Assembly: GCA_918807975.1 (NCBI GenBank)
Contig: OU964924.1
Location: 1,438,501 to 1,502,500, forward strand
Length of the DNA: 64,000 nt
Origin: Aplidium turbinatum
Lineage: Eukaryota; Chordata; Ascidiacea; Aplousobranchia; Polyclinidae
Reading direction: 5' to 3'
Below the pieces are notes generated by a model. That model was not told the origin of the DNA and did not search any database. It was given only the letters and a program-made list of their open reading frames with translations. The position numbers were made by a program, and so were the translations under genes. Below are positions 1 to 11,140 of this stretch, piece after piece (the stretch's first letter is position 1; every line of letters begins with the position of its first letter).

Positions 1-914
1 ACACACATTTGATTCTCTGATAATTTATTTCAGCATCCACTTTTAACTACCTAACCAACTACGATTCTTTGACAAGCGCATGATGCCATGACAGAGTCGG
101 AGTAGTTTGTTTTTACAACAGTTTCACGTTTGAACAATTCCGATTTCTGTAAGCGAGATTGAAACTGAACTTACCAGCCAAAGCTTCGGTTGTGTCTTCG
201 AATCGTTTAAAATGTGTTAGTTTTAACCTGAAACAAAAACCATGTTTTCATACATTGCAAGTGTGTAAAATTCAGAACATAATCCCCATGAACAGATTTA
301 ACTTTAGTTTAAAAATACTTTTAGTTTACGACAAAATTGGCCACTAACTTTACAATCTCTGACATGCATGAAATGAGTGACACAAAAACCCAATTGGACC
401 AGTAACTCTGCAATGGACAAAATCCTGGAAGAACTTCGTGCTAGCCACATTGTGGCCTTAAGAGTGACATTTATCTAACGTTTTTACAACATTTCTTCTC
501 CTAACCAATATCGTCCACTTTAACAACATGCCCAATTTGCATTGACCATCACACTAGACGTGCGATGTCACACCATCACAAGACAGCAGAAGAAGTAACT
601 TGAGGGTCCCAGTGAGATAGAATAGAAATGCCCATAACCGTCAACTGACCGTGTAGAACATTGGTCCTGAACGTATATTAAATGCTATTTGCTACTTGAT
701 TGATTTTTTTAATATTAACACAGCAAATTTATAGATTTTTATAATTTACACAAGAATTGATGCTAATATTTTGCAGCAACAAACGTACATGTTTGATGCA
801 TTTTCCGCAGTTTGAAAATGTTTGTACAGGTCATCAGCAGCTTCCAGTTTTGATTCATCCAACACCTGCAAATGAAAAGGGATTAATGATAAATAAGTTA
901 AACTTCAATAGTCT
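1..914. other. No gene recognised; AT-rich DNA
   Basis: No open frame here resembles a known protein, and I see no terminal repeats or tRNA-like boxes. It could be intron or intergenic DNA. Confidence 0.5.
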
Positions 915-922
915 CATGTAGC

Positions 923-1076
923 CGGAATGGCCCGTTTCGGTGAGTCCGATCCCTATGAGGTATTCGGTGATTTTTTCAATTTTTTTTTTAAATTATTGGG
1001 TACCGTAGCCTAATTATCATTACCGTTTTAGGGTTAGAAACTCACCGAATCGGACTCACCGAATAGTAGCAGACCC
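923..1076. mobile_element. Short CGGAATGGCC-family element
   Basis: The 154-bp element starts CGGAATGGCCCGTTTCGGTG and ends GAATAGTAGCAGACCC. It is flanked by an 8-bp TSD, CATGTAGC (915-922 and 1077-1084). Its subterminal parts contain repeated 'tcggtgag/ctcaccga' motifs that pair with each other. It is a short relative of the element at 2541-4736, which has the same two ends. It carries no coding sequence. Superfamily is not certain; the 8-9-bp TSDs suggest hAT- or MULE-type transposition. Confidence 0.8.
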
Positions 1077-1084
1077 CATGTAGC

Positions 1085-2531
1085 AGGCCTCGAAATTCGT
1101 TTTTGTTGACGGCGGATAAACGACACGAGTCCGGTCTGAGCAGCTGTCTCGGCGAACACACCGGTTTTTGCGTCGAACGTCATGCTTAATCACTTTATCT
1201 TGAAAATTCTTTGCCATTTGAGAACTATAGCTACGGTTTAGAATGCATTTTAAATTTTCAGCAAAGTCACTCTGAAAGACGTGCGCTTGAAGAGTCAACG
1301 CGCCGTGTAGCTGCTCAAAACGCCGCATAACTAATTATTTTCCACCGAACGAGGTCGTGTGGCTTCTTGCGTCACAATGCTCTGGGCACGAGTTGGAAAA
1401 ACTAACGCTAGTTCTACACTAACGCTATTATTTTCTGAATACTGAAAAGTTTGGGTGTTCATCAGGACAATTATCGTTTCTAGCACTAGTTGCTACGTTC
1501 ATCTGATGAAATTGAAAGTAAAATTAACAACATACAAGATGGTTTATTGCTTCACTGACGTTTCGCGCACCATGACAATGCGCATCCTCAGAGCGAATAA
1601 CATACAAAATAAAATTTCATCAGGTTTTGCAGTGCGATTGAAGGCAAGAAAAAATAAAACACGCAATATTTTAAAAAATTGGCCAATGATGTGTGAGCGG
1701 TTACTTTCCACGTTAAATTACGTAAAAACTTCCAACAATAGACATAAAAATTCGAAGCGGTGACGACCAACAGAAAAAGTGCGATTGAAGGCAAGAGAAA
1801 TAGATCACAATGTTTTAAAGATTGGCTAATGATGTGCGGTTACTTTCGACGTTAAATTACGTAAAAACTTCCAACAATAAACACAAATTCGAAGCACTGA
1901 AGACCACTAGAAATGTACAATTTTATTTTCTGTTGTGCAAAGTTTCACTAGGCTTTTTTCTTTAAGTTTATTTTTGCGTGTCATGTGAGCGAAAGTGAAT
2001 TTTCCCTAGGCCTTTTCTTACAGTAATACCAAAGCTTAACAAATTTTGCTGCATCTTGCTGTAATAGGCTACTCGTATATAATCTAATTTTGTAACCAAC
2101 CTTGCCTTATCAATATTACTCTAGATTAAAGCCAGACATTGTGACGTAAAACTTGAACAAAGTTGCGCTGATTAGTGTAGGAAATACCCATACTTCCATC
2201 GATTCTTAGCGAAGAATTCACCTTTGTTACCCTGATTCAATGTCATCAATTGTTGAAGCAACGTAAAAATCGAACGTTTTCCTGCTTGAATGGAAGCTAC
2301 CCAGGCAAATTACATTGATTCTACGTCTGCGTCTACATTGAATTAGTACTCACATTTTCTAGATGCGCGCTAGAATGCGTGGGAAATTATATTCTAGCGA
2401 CAATTGTTAGTACTATGCAATGACGATTTGTATCACTAGTTCCTGTGTTATTTCTCGGCGGACAAATATGACCGATCTAGATGGTACTTCCCGCGGACAT
2501 CACATGCTGTGACGGCAGACGTGACCGCCAT
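1085..2531. other. No gene recognised; contains one tandem duplication
   Basis: The stretch holds the 2-copy tandem repeat described separately. Around 2295-2360 there is a degenerate copy of a palindromic MITE built on 'acattgattctacg'. Nothing else is recognised, and the frames that are open here look like chance. Confidence 0.5.
1630..1913. repeat. Tandem duplication, two copies of about 143 bp
   Basis: Two adjacent diverged copies both begin GTGCGATTGAAGGCAAGA (about 1632 and 1780). Both run through 'ttaaattacgtaaaaact' and 'ccaacaata'. The open frames over this stretch follow from the duplication and look like chance. Confidence 0.8.
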
Positions 2532-2540
2532 GAATTTTGA

Positions 2541-4736
2541 CGGAATGGCCCGTTTCGGCGAGTCCGATTCGGCGAGTTCCCTATTCGGCGAGAGCATTTT
2601 TCGGCGAGTGCCCTATTCGGCGAGTTTTTGAAATTTTTAAAAGGAAATTATCGGGTACCGTAGCCTAATTACAATTGCCGTTTTTACATCGTTTTAACGT
2701 CGCTAAACGTTGAAATCGTGCAGAAAGGAATAAAAAGAAAATGTTTGAACTATTAAATTAAAATTCGTCATGTCAGTTCAGTTATTTTTGACCATCATAT
2801 CAAAAACAATACACGTCAACATAGCAAAGGTAGAAGCGACAAAACGCGAACGTTAAAACGTGCTTGAATTCGTCATGTCAGTTCAGTTACTTTTATTTTT
2901 GACCATCATATCAAAAACAATACCCGTCAACATAGCAGAGGTAGAAGCGACAAAACGCGAACGTTAAAACGTGCTTGAATTCGTCATGTCAGTTCAGTTG
3001 TTTTTATTTCTGATCATGATATCAAAAACAATTCACGTCAACATAGCAAAGATGTAGAAAAAAGGTAGAAGCGACAAAACGCGAACGTTAAAACGTGCTT
3101 GTGACCGAAGTAAGTTATTGAGTTGAAAGAAATTTGGCAAGGTTGCATCAACTTCAGAAAAATTTAAGATATGAAGGAAAAATAAAACAAAGAAAATGTT
3201 ACAAAAAAAATATATAATGTTTATGTCTATAAGTTAGTACTTTTGAATAGTTTAAAATCATAGGCGCCTAACTATTTTTTGGCCGTGGGGGCGAAAGCGT
3301 GTTTCATCAGCAGCAATGTAAATTCAGCGAAATGTCACGCAGATGGATGACGTAATTATGTCGTCACACTAGGATTGCTTTTATTGCCACACTCGGAGTT
3401 ATCGCTACGTTCGACCTGCCGTTAATTAATTATTATAAACAAAGCTCGACCAAAACACATGCTATGCGTCTGCGTTGGCTAGCGGTTGATGGACTGCGAC
3501 TCTTTAAGCTAAGCACACATAAAGTTTAGCAACGAACTGGATTTATTAGCATGAAACAAGAGACGAAAAGGTTTACTAAAAGGTATACTGTAAATGGAAT
3601 GAAAATACTAACTTGATCATATGCTTGAAAATATACCTGTTGAAAGCAAAATCATTCATGTTTACATCAATTCAACAGCACGTCACCTTTAATAAATTTA
3701 AAAGTTGCTGACATCCGTAAACAGCCCTTGAAAAATATTTACAGAGAGACGTTTGATTAAGTTTTCGACTTGACATTGCTCCCTTTTCACTACAATATCG
3801 CAACTTATGGCTGAGCCGCTGACCAGCTTTCAAGTTCCAATTCGCTGTAATACGCCCGTTTTCGTGTTGCAGATGAAACAACAGATGCGCATATTTCCCG
3901 TCTTTGATCGGGTTTCTATGGCAACGGACGTGTGTGCGCCATGCAGTTTGCGCGAGTCCGTTGTTGTGTTGATTATGCCGCTTGTGCGACTGTGGGCAGT
4001 GCGGTTTGTACCAGCTCTTGTTACGTTGGTTAGTGGTAACCTCGGGCCGAGACTTCAACTTCATTTTCACAGCAACCGATTCACTGCCGCGACAATTCTC
4101 TGCAGAGGTTTCGACTTTCGAAAGCGACAGCAAGACTGTTTGCAAGCGTCTGCAGACGTTAAATCAACGTAAATATGACAGATCTTTTTGTCTGGGGTGG
4201 GATTGTAGCATCGCTACTCGTTCTAGTGATTATTTACTGCAAAGCTGTTGCGGTTTGCATTTAAAAATGTTTTCCTGCTGCCGATCGCTAGTTCATCTAT
4301 TATTTTATGTATCAATGCCGCATACATGAAATCGTGTAGAAAAGGGTGCTTTTGCTGACTAGGATACGTTGAAACTGAGAAACATCCATGCACGTTTTAA
4401 CGTTCGCGTTTTGTCGCTTCTACCTTTGCTATGTCGACGTGTATTGTTTTTCGTATGATGGTCAGAAATAAAAACAACTGAACTGACATGACGAATTTTA
4501 ATTTAACAGTTCAAACATTTTCTTTTTATTCCTTTCTGCACGATTTCAACGTTTAGCAACGTTAAAACGATGTAAAAACGGCAATTATAATTAGGCTAGG
4601 TACCCGATAATTTCCTTTCAAAAACTCGCCGAATAGGGCACTCGCCGAAAAGGGCTCTCGCCGAATAGGGAACTCGCCGAATCGGACTAGTCGAATCGGA
4701 CTCGCCGAATCGGACTCGCCGAATAGTAGCAGACCC
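2541..4736. mobile_element. Foldback-like DNA transposon, CGGAATGGCC family, 2.2 kb
   Basis: The left end is CGGAATGGCCCGTTTCGGCG and the right end GAATAGTAGCAGACCC, with a perfect 9-bp TSD GAATTTTGA (2532-2540 and 4737-4745). The arms (about 2555-2860 and 4390-4725) are inverted copies. They share runs of 'ttcggcgag', the word 'taccgtagcctaatta', and a segment containing 'acgcgaacgttaaaacgtg'. The outermost 12-15 bp are not complementary, which is unusual for a TIR element. No transposase is visible. The middle (about 3260-4320) shares blocks with the hAT element at 8321-9667, so it is probably older inserted DNA carried along. Confidence 0.8.
2763..3105. repeat. Three tandem copies of about 105 bp inside the left arm
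   Basis: Units begin 'aattcgtcatgtcagttcag' at about 2762, 2866 and 2975 and each ends near 'acgttaaaacgtgctt'. The right arm has only one copy (about 4390-4500, inverted), so the expansion came after the arms formed. Confidence 0.85.
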
Positions 4737-4754
4737 GAATTTTGAGGCCTGTGT

Positions 4755-4905
4755 AGATATCCAAGTAAAATAGCACACGGATCGGAGTTTCCGCTTAACT
4801 CTAACCTCAACCTTAGCTTTAAATTTTTGCGGAAACTCTGATTAGCGACTTTGGCTTTGTGCTATTTTTTCTCTCGATCTTTTCAGGGTATGAAATGAGG
4901 GTACG
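4755..4905. repeat. Fragment of the GGATGCAACCTA foldback family
   Basis: The words 'atcggagtttccgc', 'tctcgatcttttcaggg' and 'taggttgca' are shared with 57040-57759, 55102-55295 and 10208-10985. No clean ends or TSD can be set. Confidence 0.6.
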
Positions 4906-4961
4906 AGTTAGGTTGCACTCGTATCAAACTCATACCGATACCCTTGGGCAGGCCTTAAAAC

Positions 4962-6269
4962 CAGGGTTGGCCAAGGAGGTTTCCCCCACTTTAGTTTTAC
5001 CCGGGTAAAACCCTGGGGGAAACTGGGAAAAACCTTTTGGGGGAAACTAGGAAAAACTTGAGTTGTTATAATTTGCAAATGTGAATGAAATAATGATTAC
5101 TCCTCATAGTTAATGTTTATTACCATCATATTTTGAATAAACCTATAAGCTTTCCTGTGCTCATCCTACGAAAAAATAAAAAATACTGCGATTTACTAAT
5201 ATCTAATAGATAGGTCTAATCATTAGTTCACAGACAAACATACCAGTAGGCTATGTTGTCAAGTCAGATGCTCCCCTGTGCCTAACATGCAGTCAGCGAA
5301 TAAAATTGTACATAAACATTGAACAACAAAAACCAAAAAAAGAAAAGATTAAGAGCCGGTATAATCTCAGTCATTAATAACAACAGTCTTGATTGTCCAC
5401 ATTGAACAGCTCTGCATCTGGGGTTTCAGATTCTTTCCATCCAAAGTGTCTATATAAACATGCACTCATTTGATAACCCTCTCATTACTCAGTCTATTTA
5501 TTTGCTTTGTGTGGATTAAAGCCATGCTACTGAACAGATCTAGCTAGTCAGAAGTCTTTAGTCAGATCTAGCTAGACTACAGTTTTCACGACGATCAGTT
5601 GAAGTTAGTTAACCAACAAAATAGTATGCAGCGAAAATTATTTGGCTTTGAAATAATGTCTAAGAAAAAGAGACCAGCAGAAGAGTAAACAGAGGATATT
5701 ACAGAGATACAAATGCCTAGTAAAAGTGCAAGCATATTAGCCGCTACTGTATTATGATTGCGTCGACGTTGTGCCAGCGGGATGGCATTTTAGATACCGT
5801 ACATGCCCGACTGGAAAATCAATTTGTCTGCCGGACACTCCGCTTGGGTGGACATACACATCCGCCGCAAAAATAAGTTATTTCAAGATTCAAGCCCTGA
5901 AGTCACAACAGCACAACACTGACTGGCGTGGTCTTTGAGCTGGAGGTAGACCATCTGAATTCAATAAGAAATTACTATTGGTACTGCCAGAAGACAGTGA
6001 GTCAGTACGCATTGAGAAAGTGTCAAAAGAAACACCTGAAGTATCACTGTGTGATGATCCGGAGCTTCATCTATTTTATCTAAGTATTGGTGCAATTCAG
6101 ATCATGAGATAACAGCTAAACAGCTGGCTAGTCATTATATTGCATAAGAAACTCCATAAACAACACATTTAGAAGTTTTAAGGGCTTCCCCAGTTTTACC
6201 CTGTTTCCCCCAGTTTTACCCGGGGGAAACTGGGAAAAACCTCCCAGAGGTTTTACCCAACCAACCCTG
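4962..6269. mobile_element. hAT-type DNA transposon, CAGGGTTGG ends
   Basis: The 1.3-kb element has the TIR CAGGGTTGGCC (left) and CCAACCCTG (right). Subterminal direct and inverted repeats of 'ccccagttttaccc' and 'gggggaaactgggaaaaacc' are present at both ends. It is flanked by a perfect 8-bp TSD CTTAAAAC (4954-4961 and 6270-6277), the hAT signature. The interior (about 5620-6110) has short broken frames that I cannot assign with confidence, so this is probably an internally deleted or decayed copy. Confidence 0.88.
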
Positions 6270-6277
6270 CTTAAAAC

Positions 6278-6505
6278 CCATGTTTTATTCCGGCAGCCAT
6301 CATGGTCTACCGAGAGCTCCTTCTCGGGGGCCAAATCTGCGTGCTTGGAGGCCAAAATACAAATACCGATAGCACAAGTAAATAGAATTAAACTTGCAAC
6401 AATGCCAATTTGTTGTTGAAGTCTGGTTGACGTCCTGCAATAGAATCGTTGTACCACGCAATAACTGCTTTGTCGGGATTGTAATCTGGTATTGCGTGAC
6501 CATCC
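6278..6505 (-). other. Unrecognised possible coding fragment
   Basis: On the minus strand two overlapping frames stay open. One contains a hydrophobic run (IGIVASLILFTCAIGICIL) that could be a membrane segment. The other contains DYNPDKAVIAWYNDS, which looks more protein-like than its surroundings. It lies between two elements and could be a stranded host exon. I do not recognise the family. Confidence 0.25.
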
Positions 6506-7033
6506 CTGTTTTTGTTTTTTTTCGGTCATTTATTGGTCATTGACCGATTTTTTAGCAAAATGTCCAAAAAAATATAGTCAATTCGGTCAAAATGTCTGAA
6601 AAAAACGTTTCTCAGCGAAACTTAATGTTGTAGCTAGTCAGGAAGTGCAAATTTTGGTTTGTATCAGCTACAACACTTTAGCTGCCAGCGTTTTGAAAAA
6701 GTGAGAGGAGTTCTCCTCTTTCTCTTGTTGCCATGGTAATGAAAAAATAGGTTGCCAAACTATTGAAACGCACTTTGAAATTTTGGAGCAAATCGGTATT
6801 GCAATTGATCGTCGAAATGACCGTTGCATTTACAAGCGCGCCAGTCAGCAAAACAGTTTTTTTTGCATTGAATCAACCTGTTCAGACGTGAAATCAATGT
6901 AAAGAAAAACGATAGGCCGAGTGATTCAACGTATTCAAACATTGAATCAATGTAAATACAAACTGTTAGGCTAATTCGGTTCTTTGAACAAATCGAATGG
7001 CTTTTGTAAATATTTCTCAGTTGCAACCTATAC

Positions 7034-7117
7034 CTGGTCAGCAAAAGTTCCTTTTTTACACGATTTCAACGTCTGGCGACGTTGAAACGATGTGAAAATG
7101 ACAATTTTTGCTGGCCG
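7034..7117. mobile_element. Small palindromic MITE
   Basis: Ends 'ggtcagcaaaagttcc' and 'gacaatttttgctggcc' are near inverted repeats around the centre 'tttcaacgtctggcgacgtt'. The same core ('caacgt..g..gacgttgaaa') recurs at 6843-6990, 9042-9127, 10041-10128 and 20721-20798, so a palindromic family is scattered here. Confidence 0.5.
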
Positions 7118-8320
7118 GTAGCTAGGCTACTGTACGGTACCGAAGTTTAACTTAACCAACTAGGCGATTGCAAACATATTTCCTTTCGATGAAACCTATA
7201 GGCTACCACGTTTGGTTTGCCTTTACATTACATTCAAAAGTTTTGTTGACATCATAGCATAGTCATGGCCTATCTTCATAAGAAAATGCTTGCTTGGATT
7301 TTTTTAGCGACTAGGTTTAGGTAGCCTACAGCTACAGGACTTCTAGCTAGTACCAGTAAGCAGTCTAGTGACTCTAAATGAATAGGCAAATTAGTCTAAA
7401 CCTTAAAAAATAATAGAATATTTCAATTACCTTGCTGCATAAAAAGTAAGCTCTTTTACATGACCTATGTGCATTGATCAATATACTACGCCTATAACGG
7501 CACCTCTAGGGGATTGCAAAAACTGACATTATAGCCGAATTGACGTTAGACGAACTACCGCAAACTATTCCAAAACTGTCTTTTGATTAAAGAAAGAGGT
7601 GTAGGCTATAATCCAGTCAGGTTTACTGTGTACCACCAAACTGACAAAAGTCACGCAGAAAATACAGTAAACAAAAAAATTGTTTAAAAAAAAAATAACC
7701 TACAGCGAAAGGTAGGCTATAGGAAATTTGTGCAACACAGCTCATTGCTTTGAGTTGTTTAAAGGTTAGCTGTAGAGCTGCTTTTTACATGCGATAGTTT
7801 TTCAAGCAAGAAAAAAGTTAATTCAGTTAATTAAAGTCCCTGCTGCAAACGACGTAGTAAAATAAAGGGAAGACATTTTGCAAGCAGCAGCGCTAACTGG
7901 ATTAAAAGACTGACCGTTCGTGGTGAAGGTGATGGCTTAAAGTGACGTTATAAACGAACAAAAGACGTCTGGGGACCAATAAAGGGTGCTGTTACATGCG
8001 AATTGACGTTATAGGCGATGCTGTTGTAGCCGAACTACAATGTACGTAAAAGATAGGAATTCTGTCGGGACCGAACGAAAAGTGACGTAATAGGCGAATT
8101 GACGTTATAAACGAAGCCGTTATAGGCGAATTCTACTGTAGTAGCCTGGCATCATGATCCCAGTCTAAGAATCTCTAGACCTCGAAGTCATTGCTGAATT
8201 TCAAGCTTTGTTCACACTGATTGGTGTTTTGACTTTTATTTAATTTTAAGAATTTGGCGGGGAAATGGGTCAAAAATCGTTTTTTTTTTTTTGTTTAAAA
8301 TTGAAGCAACCTGTCAGGCC
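7118..8320. other. No gene recognised
   Basis: AT-rich DNA with several TAGGCTA/TAGCCTA words (for example near 7123, 7322, 7609 and 7711). No convincing frame, RNA gene or bounded element is seen. The T run at 8279-8292 is simple sequence. Confidence 0.5.
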
Positions 8321-8689
8321 TAGGAGTGTTCAATTTCGATTAAGGTGATATTCGAAATTCGTTTTTCGTATGGGACATATTTGAAATTATAGCCGCCCTT
8401 TCGGCTGAACGTGCTGAAAGTAACGCGAGTGGCGCGAAATCTGTCTTGTCGCATTTTGCAAGCGAAAAAAGACTTTGACGCATGCGCATCGTCGATCACG
8501 TGACTATCACACGCTCTCGCGGGTCCAACGGCCAGTCCTGCACCAGGGATGCCAGGTTGGCATTTTTAATGCCAAATTTCTCTCAAGAATGAAGATAGCT
8601 AGGTTGTGCAATGGCAGAAAGTGTAGGCTGAGCTTTGTCGCAGTTTTATCCATTTTTTACCGAATCCATAGGCGCCTAAGCCATGGGGG

Positions 8690-8866
8690 CAGGGCGTAGC
8701 CAGACCGCAGAACAAGGGGGGCAACTTTTTTAGGGGGGGCCGAAAAAATTTAAATGGGCAAAATCATTATAATTGTAGCTGTTGCTCGAGAATGCTGAGA
8801 TTTTGCCAAGGGGGGGGGGGGCGAATTTTTTTTCAGGGGGGCGAGGCCCCCCTGGCTACGGGCCTG
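8690..8866. mobile_element. Nested G-rich hAT MITE
   Basis: Starts CAGGGCGTAGCCAGAC and ends 'cccctggctacgggcctg', with G-rich subterminal tracts. The flanking 8-mers CATGGGGG and CGTGAGGG agree at 6 of 8 positions. The CAG..GCGTAGCCAG type end recurs in this window at 45905-46394. Confidence 0.7.
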
Positions 8867-9041
8867 CGTGAGGGCCAGGCCCCCACACATATTTCTGTGT
8901 GGGGGCAACTTTTTATGCTGTATTGATACATAAAACATTAGATGAACTAGCGATCGGCAGCAGGAAAACACTTTTTGAATGTAAACCGCAGTTCAGCTTC
9001 ACGATAATCACTAGAACGAGTTGCGATGCTACAATCGAACA

Positions 9042-9127
9042 CCAGACAACAAAATCTGTCATATTTACATTGAATTAATGTCTGCAGACGTTGAATCAAT
9101 ATAAAAATGACTGATTTTGCTGCCTGG
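9042..9127. mobile_element. CCAGACAAC MITE copy
   Basis: A palindromic 86-bp copy from 'ccagacaacaaaatctg' to 'gattttgctgcctgg', with the centre 'gtctgcagacgtt'. It is a diverged copy of the better preserved element at 10041-10128. Confidence 0.6.
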
Positions 9128-9324
9128 GACATAGCAAAAATCTACCATTTTGTGTCGATTCAATGTCATCAGATGTTGAATGCACCCAAAAACAACATAA
9201 TTTGCTACGTAGACGGAGCGTGCGTTTAGCTTTATGCGCTTGCAAACATACTCGATGTCGCTTTCGAGTCGAAACCTCTGCACTCTGCAGTGAAATGTCG
9301 CGGCAGAGAATCACTAGCTGTGAA

Positions 9325-9483
9325 AATGAACTTGAAGTGTTTGGGAACCCAGCGACCTCGGCTCCAGCGGAGCAATCGTTTTCAAAAGCTGGCCTGACCG
9401 TCACGAAGCTGAGATCCCGACTGGCGGGTGACCATGTCGATCAGCTTGTGTTCATAAACACCAACATGGGCCTGGAGCTGTAG
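9325..9483 (+). pseudogene. hAT transposase C-terminus (dimerisation region)
   Basis: The final ~50 codons read as the conserved hAT C-terminal dimerisation segment: NPATSAPAEQSFSKAGLTVT then KLRSRLAGDHVDQLVFINTN, close to the ZBED/hAT pattern in which S-A/P-S-E-R-x-F-S precedes L-x-x-x-x-x-x-L. The catalytic part lies upstream and has been replaced by other DNA. It belongs to the element at 8321-9667 and sits just inside its right TIR, as expected for the 3' end of a hAT gene. Only the tail is left. Confidence 0.85.
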
Positions 9484-10040
9484 ACGTTATTTTGTGTTCT
9501 TTTTTCGCAATTTTTTATCGCTTTTTCTAGCGAATTTTCATGTCGTTTCTTTCAATAAAATCACATTTTGCAGTGTGGTGAATAGTTGTGATATTCAAAA
9601 TCGAAATTCGGAAATCGAAAATAAATTGAATTTCGAATATTCAAATAATCGAAATTGAACACCCCCGGTCAGGCCCCCAGACTGGCAACACATTAGGATT
9701 TTTGGGGCATTGTGACGTCATGTGATGTTAAATTACATCACAATTGCACTGAGCTAACTCGTTTCCAGCAGCAGAACTGTTAAAAGGAAATATTTTCATC
9801 AGAAAAAATGACCGAATTTTTTCAAGTCATTTCGGACAAATGATCGAAAAGTCTCAATGAAAAAAAAACCCAGGGACCATCTAACGACACTAAATTGTTT
9901 CAACTGCATAGTACCGCCTTTCATAAAACCTGACCATTTAAACCGTTATGATGTTACCATTGAAGGTGTCACTAACCCACAGCGGTAACATTTCTCAACT
10001 ATGAAGACACGTGTTTTCCCCTCGAATGTCAACTAACCTA

Positions 10041-10128
10041 CCCAGACAACAAAATCCGTCATTTTTATATTGATTCTATGTTTGCAGTCGTTAAATCGAG
10101 GTAAAAATGACGAATTTTGTTGTCTGGG
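10041..10128. mobile_element. 88-bp palindromic MITE with TA duplication
   Basis: TIR CCCAGACAACAAAATCCGTC pairs with the right end 'gaattttgttgtctggg'. The element is flanked by TA (10039-10040 and 10129-10130), the Tc1/mariner-type target. It is nearly a perfect hairpin and has no coding capacity. Confidence 0.8.
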
Positions 10129-10207
10129 TAGTTCTCCTTTTGAACAATGATTCAAAGTCCAACAACATTAAATCGACATAAAAATGACAAAACATAAAAA
10201 TGACATT

Positions 10208-10985
10208 TTAAAATGGTTAGGGTTGATCGGAGTTTCCGCAAACATTTTGAAAGGGTTAGGGTAGATCGGAGTTTCCGCAAACTTTTTAAAATTTCTAGTA
10301 ATGATGGGCAACACTAAAAGGCGGAAATGCGGAAGGCGGAAATAAGCCGGGCATGAAATGGCGTATTGTCCGCAGAAGTAGCGATTTAATGCCGATGTAG
10401 AAAACGCGGAAGTACGATCTTGGCGTCCATATTGTTTAACATAGCGATAACTTCATCATGAAAGAATGAAATGTTGCAACATGGAAAAAGGCGGAAGAGC
10501 GATTTTTAACAACAACTCATCACCGAACCTACTTTTATGTTGAAATATCATTGAAAGATATTGTTTAGAAGCAATTGTGAGGTCATTAAATACTTTGACT
10601 GTTTTAATTCCACAGTTATTGGAGTAAATTTCGAAATTTAATGGAATTTATTGAAATAGGAAAAAGGCGGAAATGCGATTTTTAGACACAACTCAATACC
10701 GAACATTTTCTTATGTTGAAATATCATTGAAAGATATTATTTAGAAGCAATTGTGAGATTATTAAATACTATGACTGTTTTAATTCTAAAGTTATTTCGG
10801 CTTATTCCGCGTTTCCGCATTTTCGCCTTTTAGTGTTACCCAGTAATGATCCTAAAAGTTTTTGTTTGAGGAAACTGCGATCAGCGACTTCAGCTTTTTT
10901 TAATTTTTTCTTTCGATCTTTTCAAGGTACAAACTAACGTACAAATTGTTCATGGTATGAATTAGATTGCATCCCTTTAAGACTT
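10208..10985. repeat. Copy of the 'atcggagtttccgc' foldback family, interrupted
   Basis: The left part repeats 'gatcggagtttccgcaaac' twice. The right part has 'gcgatcagcgacttc', 'cgatcttttcaaggta' and 'attgcatcc', matching 57040-57759. The element at 10306-10841 is nested in it. Outer ends are uncertain. Confidence 0.6.
10306..10841. mobile_element. Nested DNA element with 9-bp TSD
   Basis: TIR GGGCAACACTAAAAGGCGGA (left), whose inverse ends the element as 'cgccttttagtgttaccc'. A perfect 9-bp TSD AGTAATGAT lies at 10297-10305 and 10842-10850. The interior is two tandem copies of about 175 bp sharing 'gttgaaatatcattgaaaga'. It is non-coding. TSD length would fit a Mutator-like MITE. Confidence 0.85.
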
Positions 10986-11071
10986 GCCCTTGGGGAATTG
11001 GGGATACACGGTCGAGAAATATCGTACGCTCCGCTGATTCAGTTGAATAAAGCTAAATTGTATTTAGAATT

Positions 11072-11140
11072 TATATAGGCACTTTTTTCTTTTCTTCTCG
11101 TCTTTTGCTTTCAAAGAGAAAAGGAAAAAAGTGCCTATAT
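11072..11140. repeat. Hairpin repeat of about 70 bp
   Basis: TATATAGGCACTTTTTTC on one side and GGAAAAAAGTGCCTATATA on the other form a long stem around a short loop. Probably a very short MITE. Confidence 0.65.

Larger units (their letters stand above)
8321..9667. mobile_element. hAT element with 8-bp TSD
   Basis: The TIR is TAGGAGTGTTCAATTTCGAT (left); the right end reads the same way inverted as CGGGGGTGTTCAATTTCGAT. A perfect 8-bp TSD GTCAGGCC lies at 8313-8320 and 9668-9675. The 3' part of a hAT transposase survives on the plus strand (9325-9483). Much of the interior (8690-9130) consists of later insertions, so the copy is not functional. Confidence 0.92.
6506..9880. mobile_element. 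Possible older element around the 8.3-kb hAT
   Basis: At 6506-6600 and, inverted, at about 9800-9880, similar blocks occur: 'ccctg' plus a T-rich tract, then 'cggtcattt' and 'gaccgaattttt'. The flanks share 'gaccat'. This suggests one old DNA element that later received the hAT copy at 8321-9667. The TSD is too short and the match too patchy to be sure. Confidence 0.3.

Noticed and set aside
3672-4145. 157-codon minus-strand frame as a gene
   Set aside because: It overlaps the interior of a foldback element, has an overlapping open frame on the other strand, and resembles no protein family.
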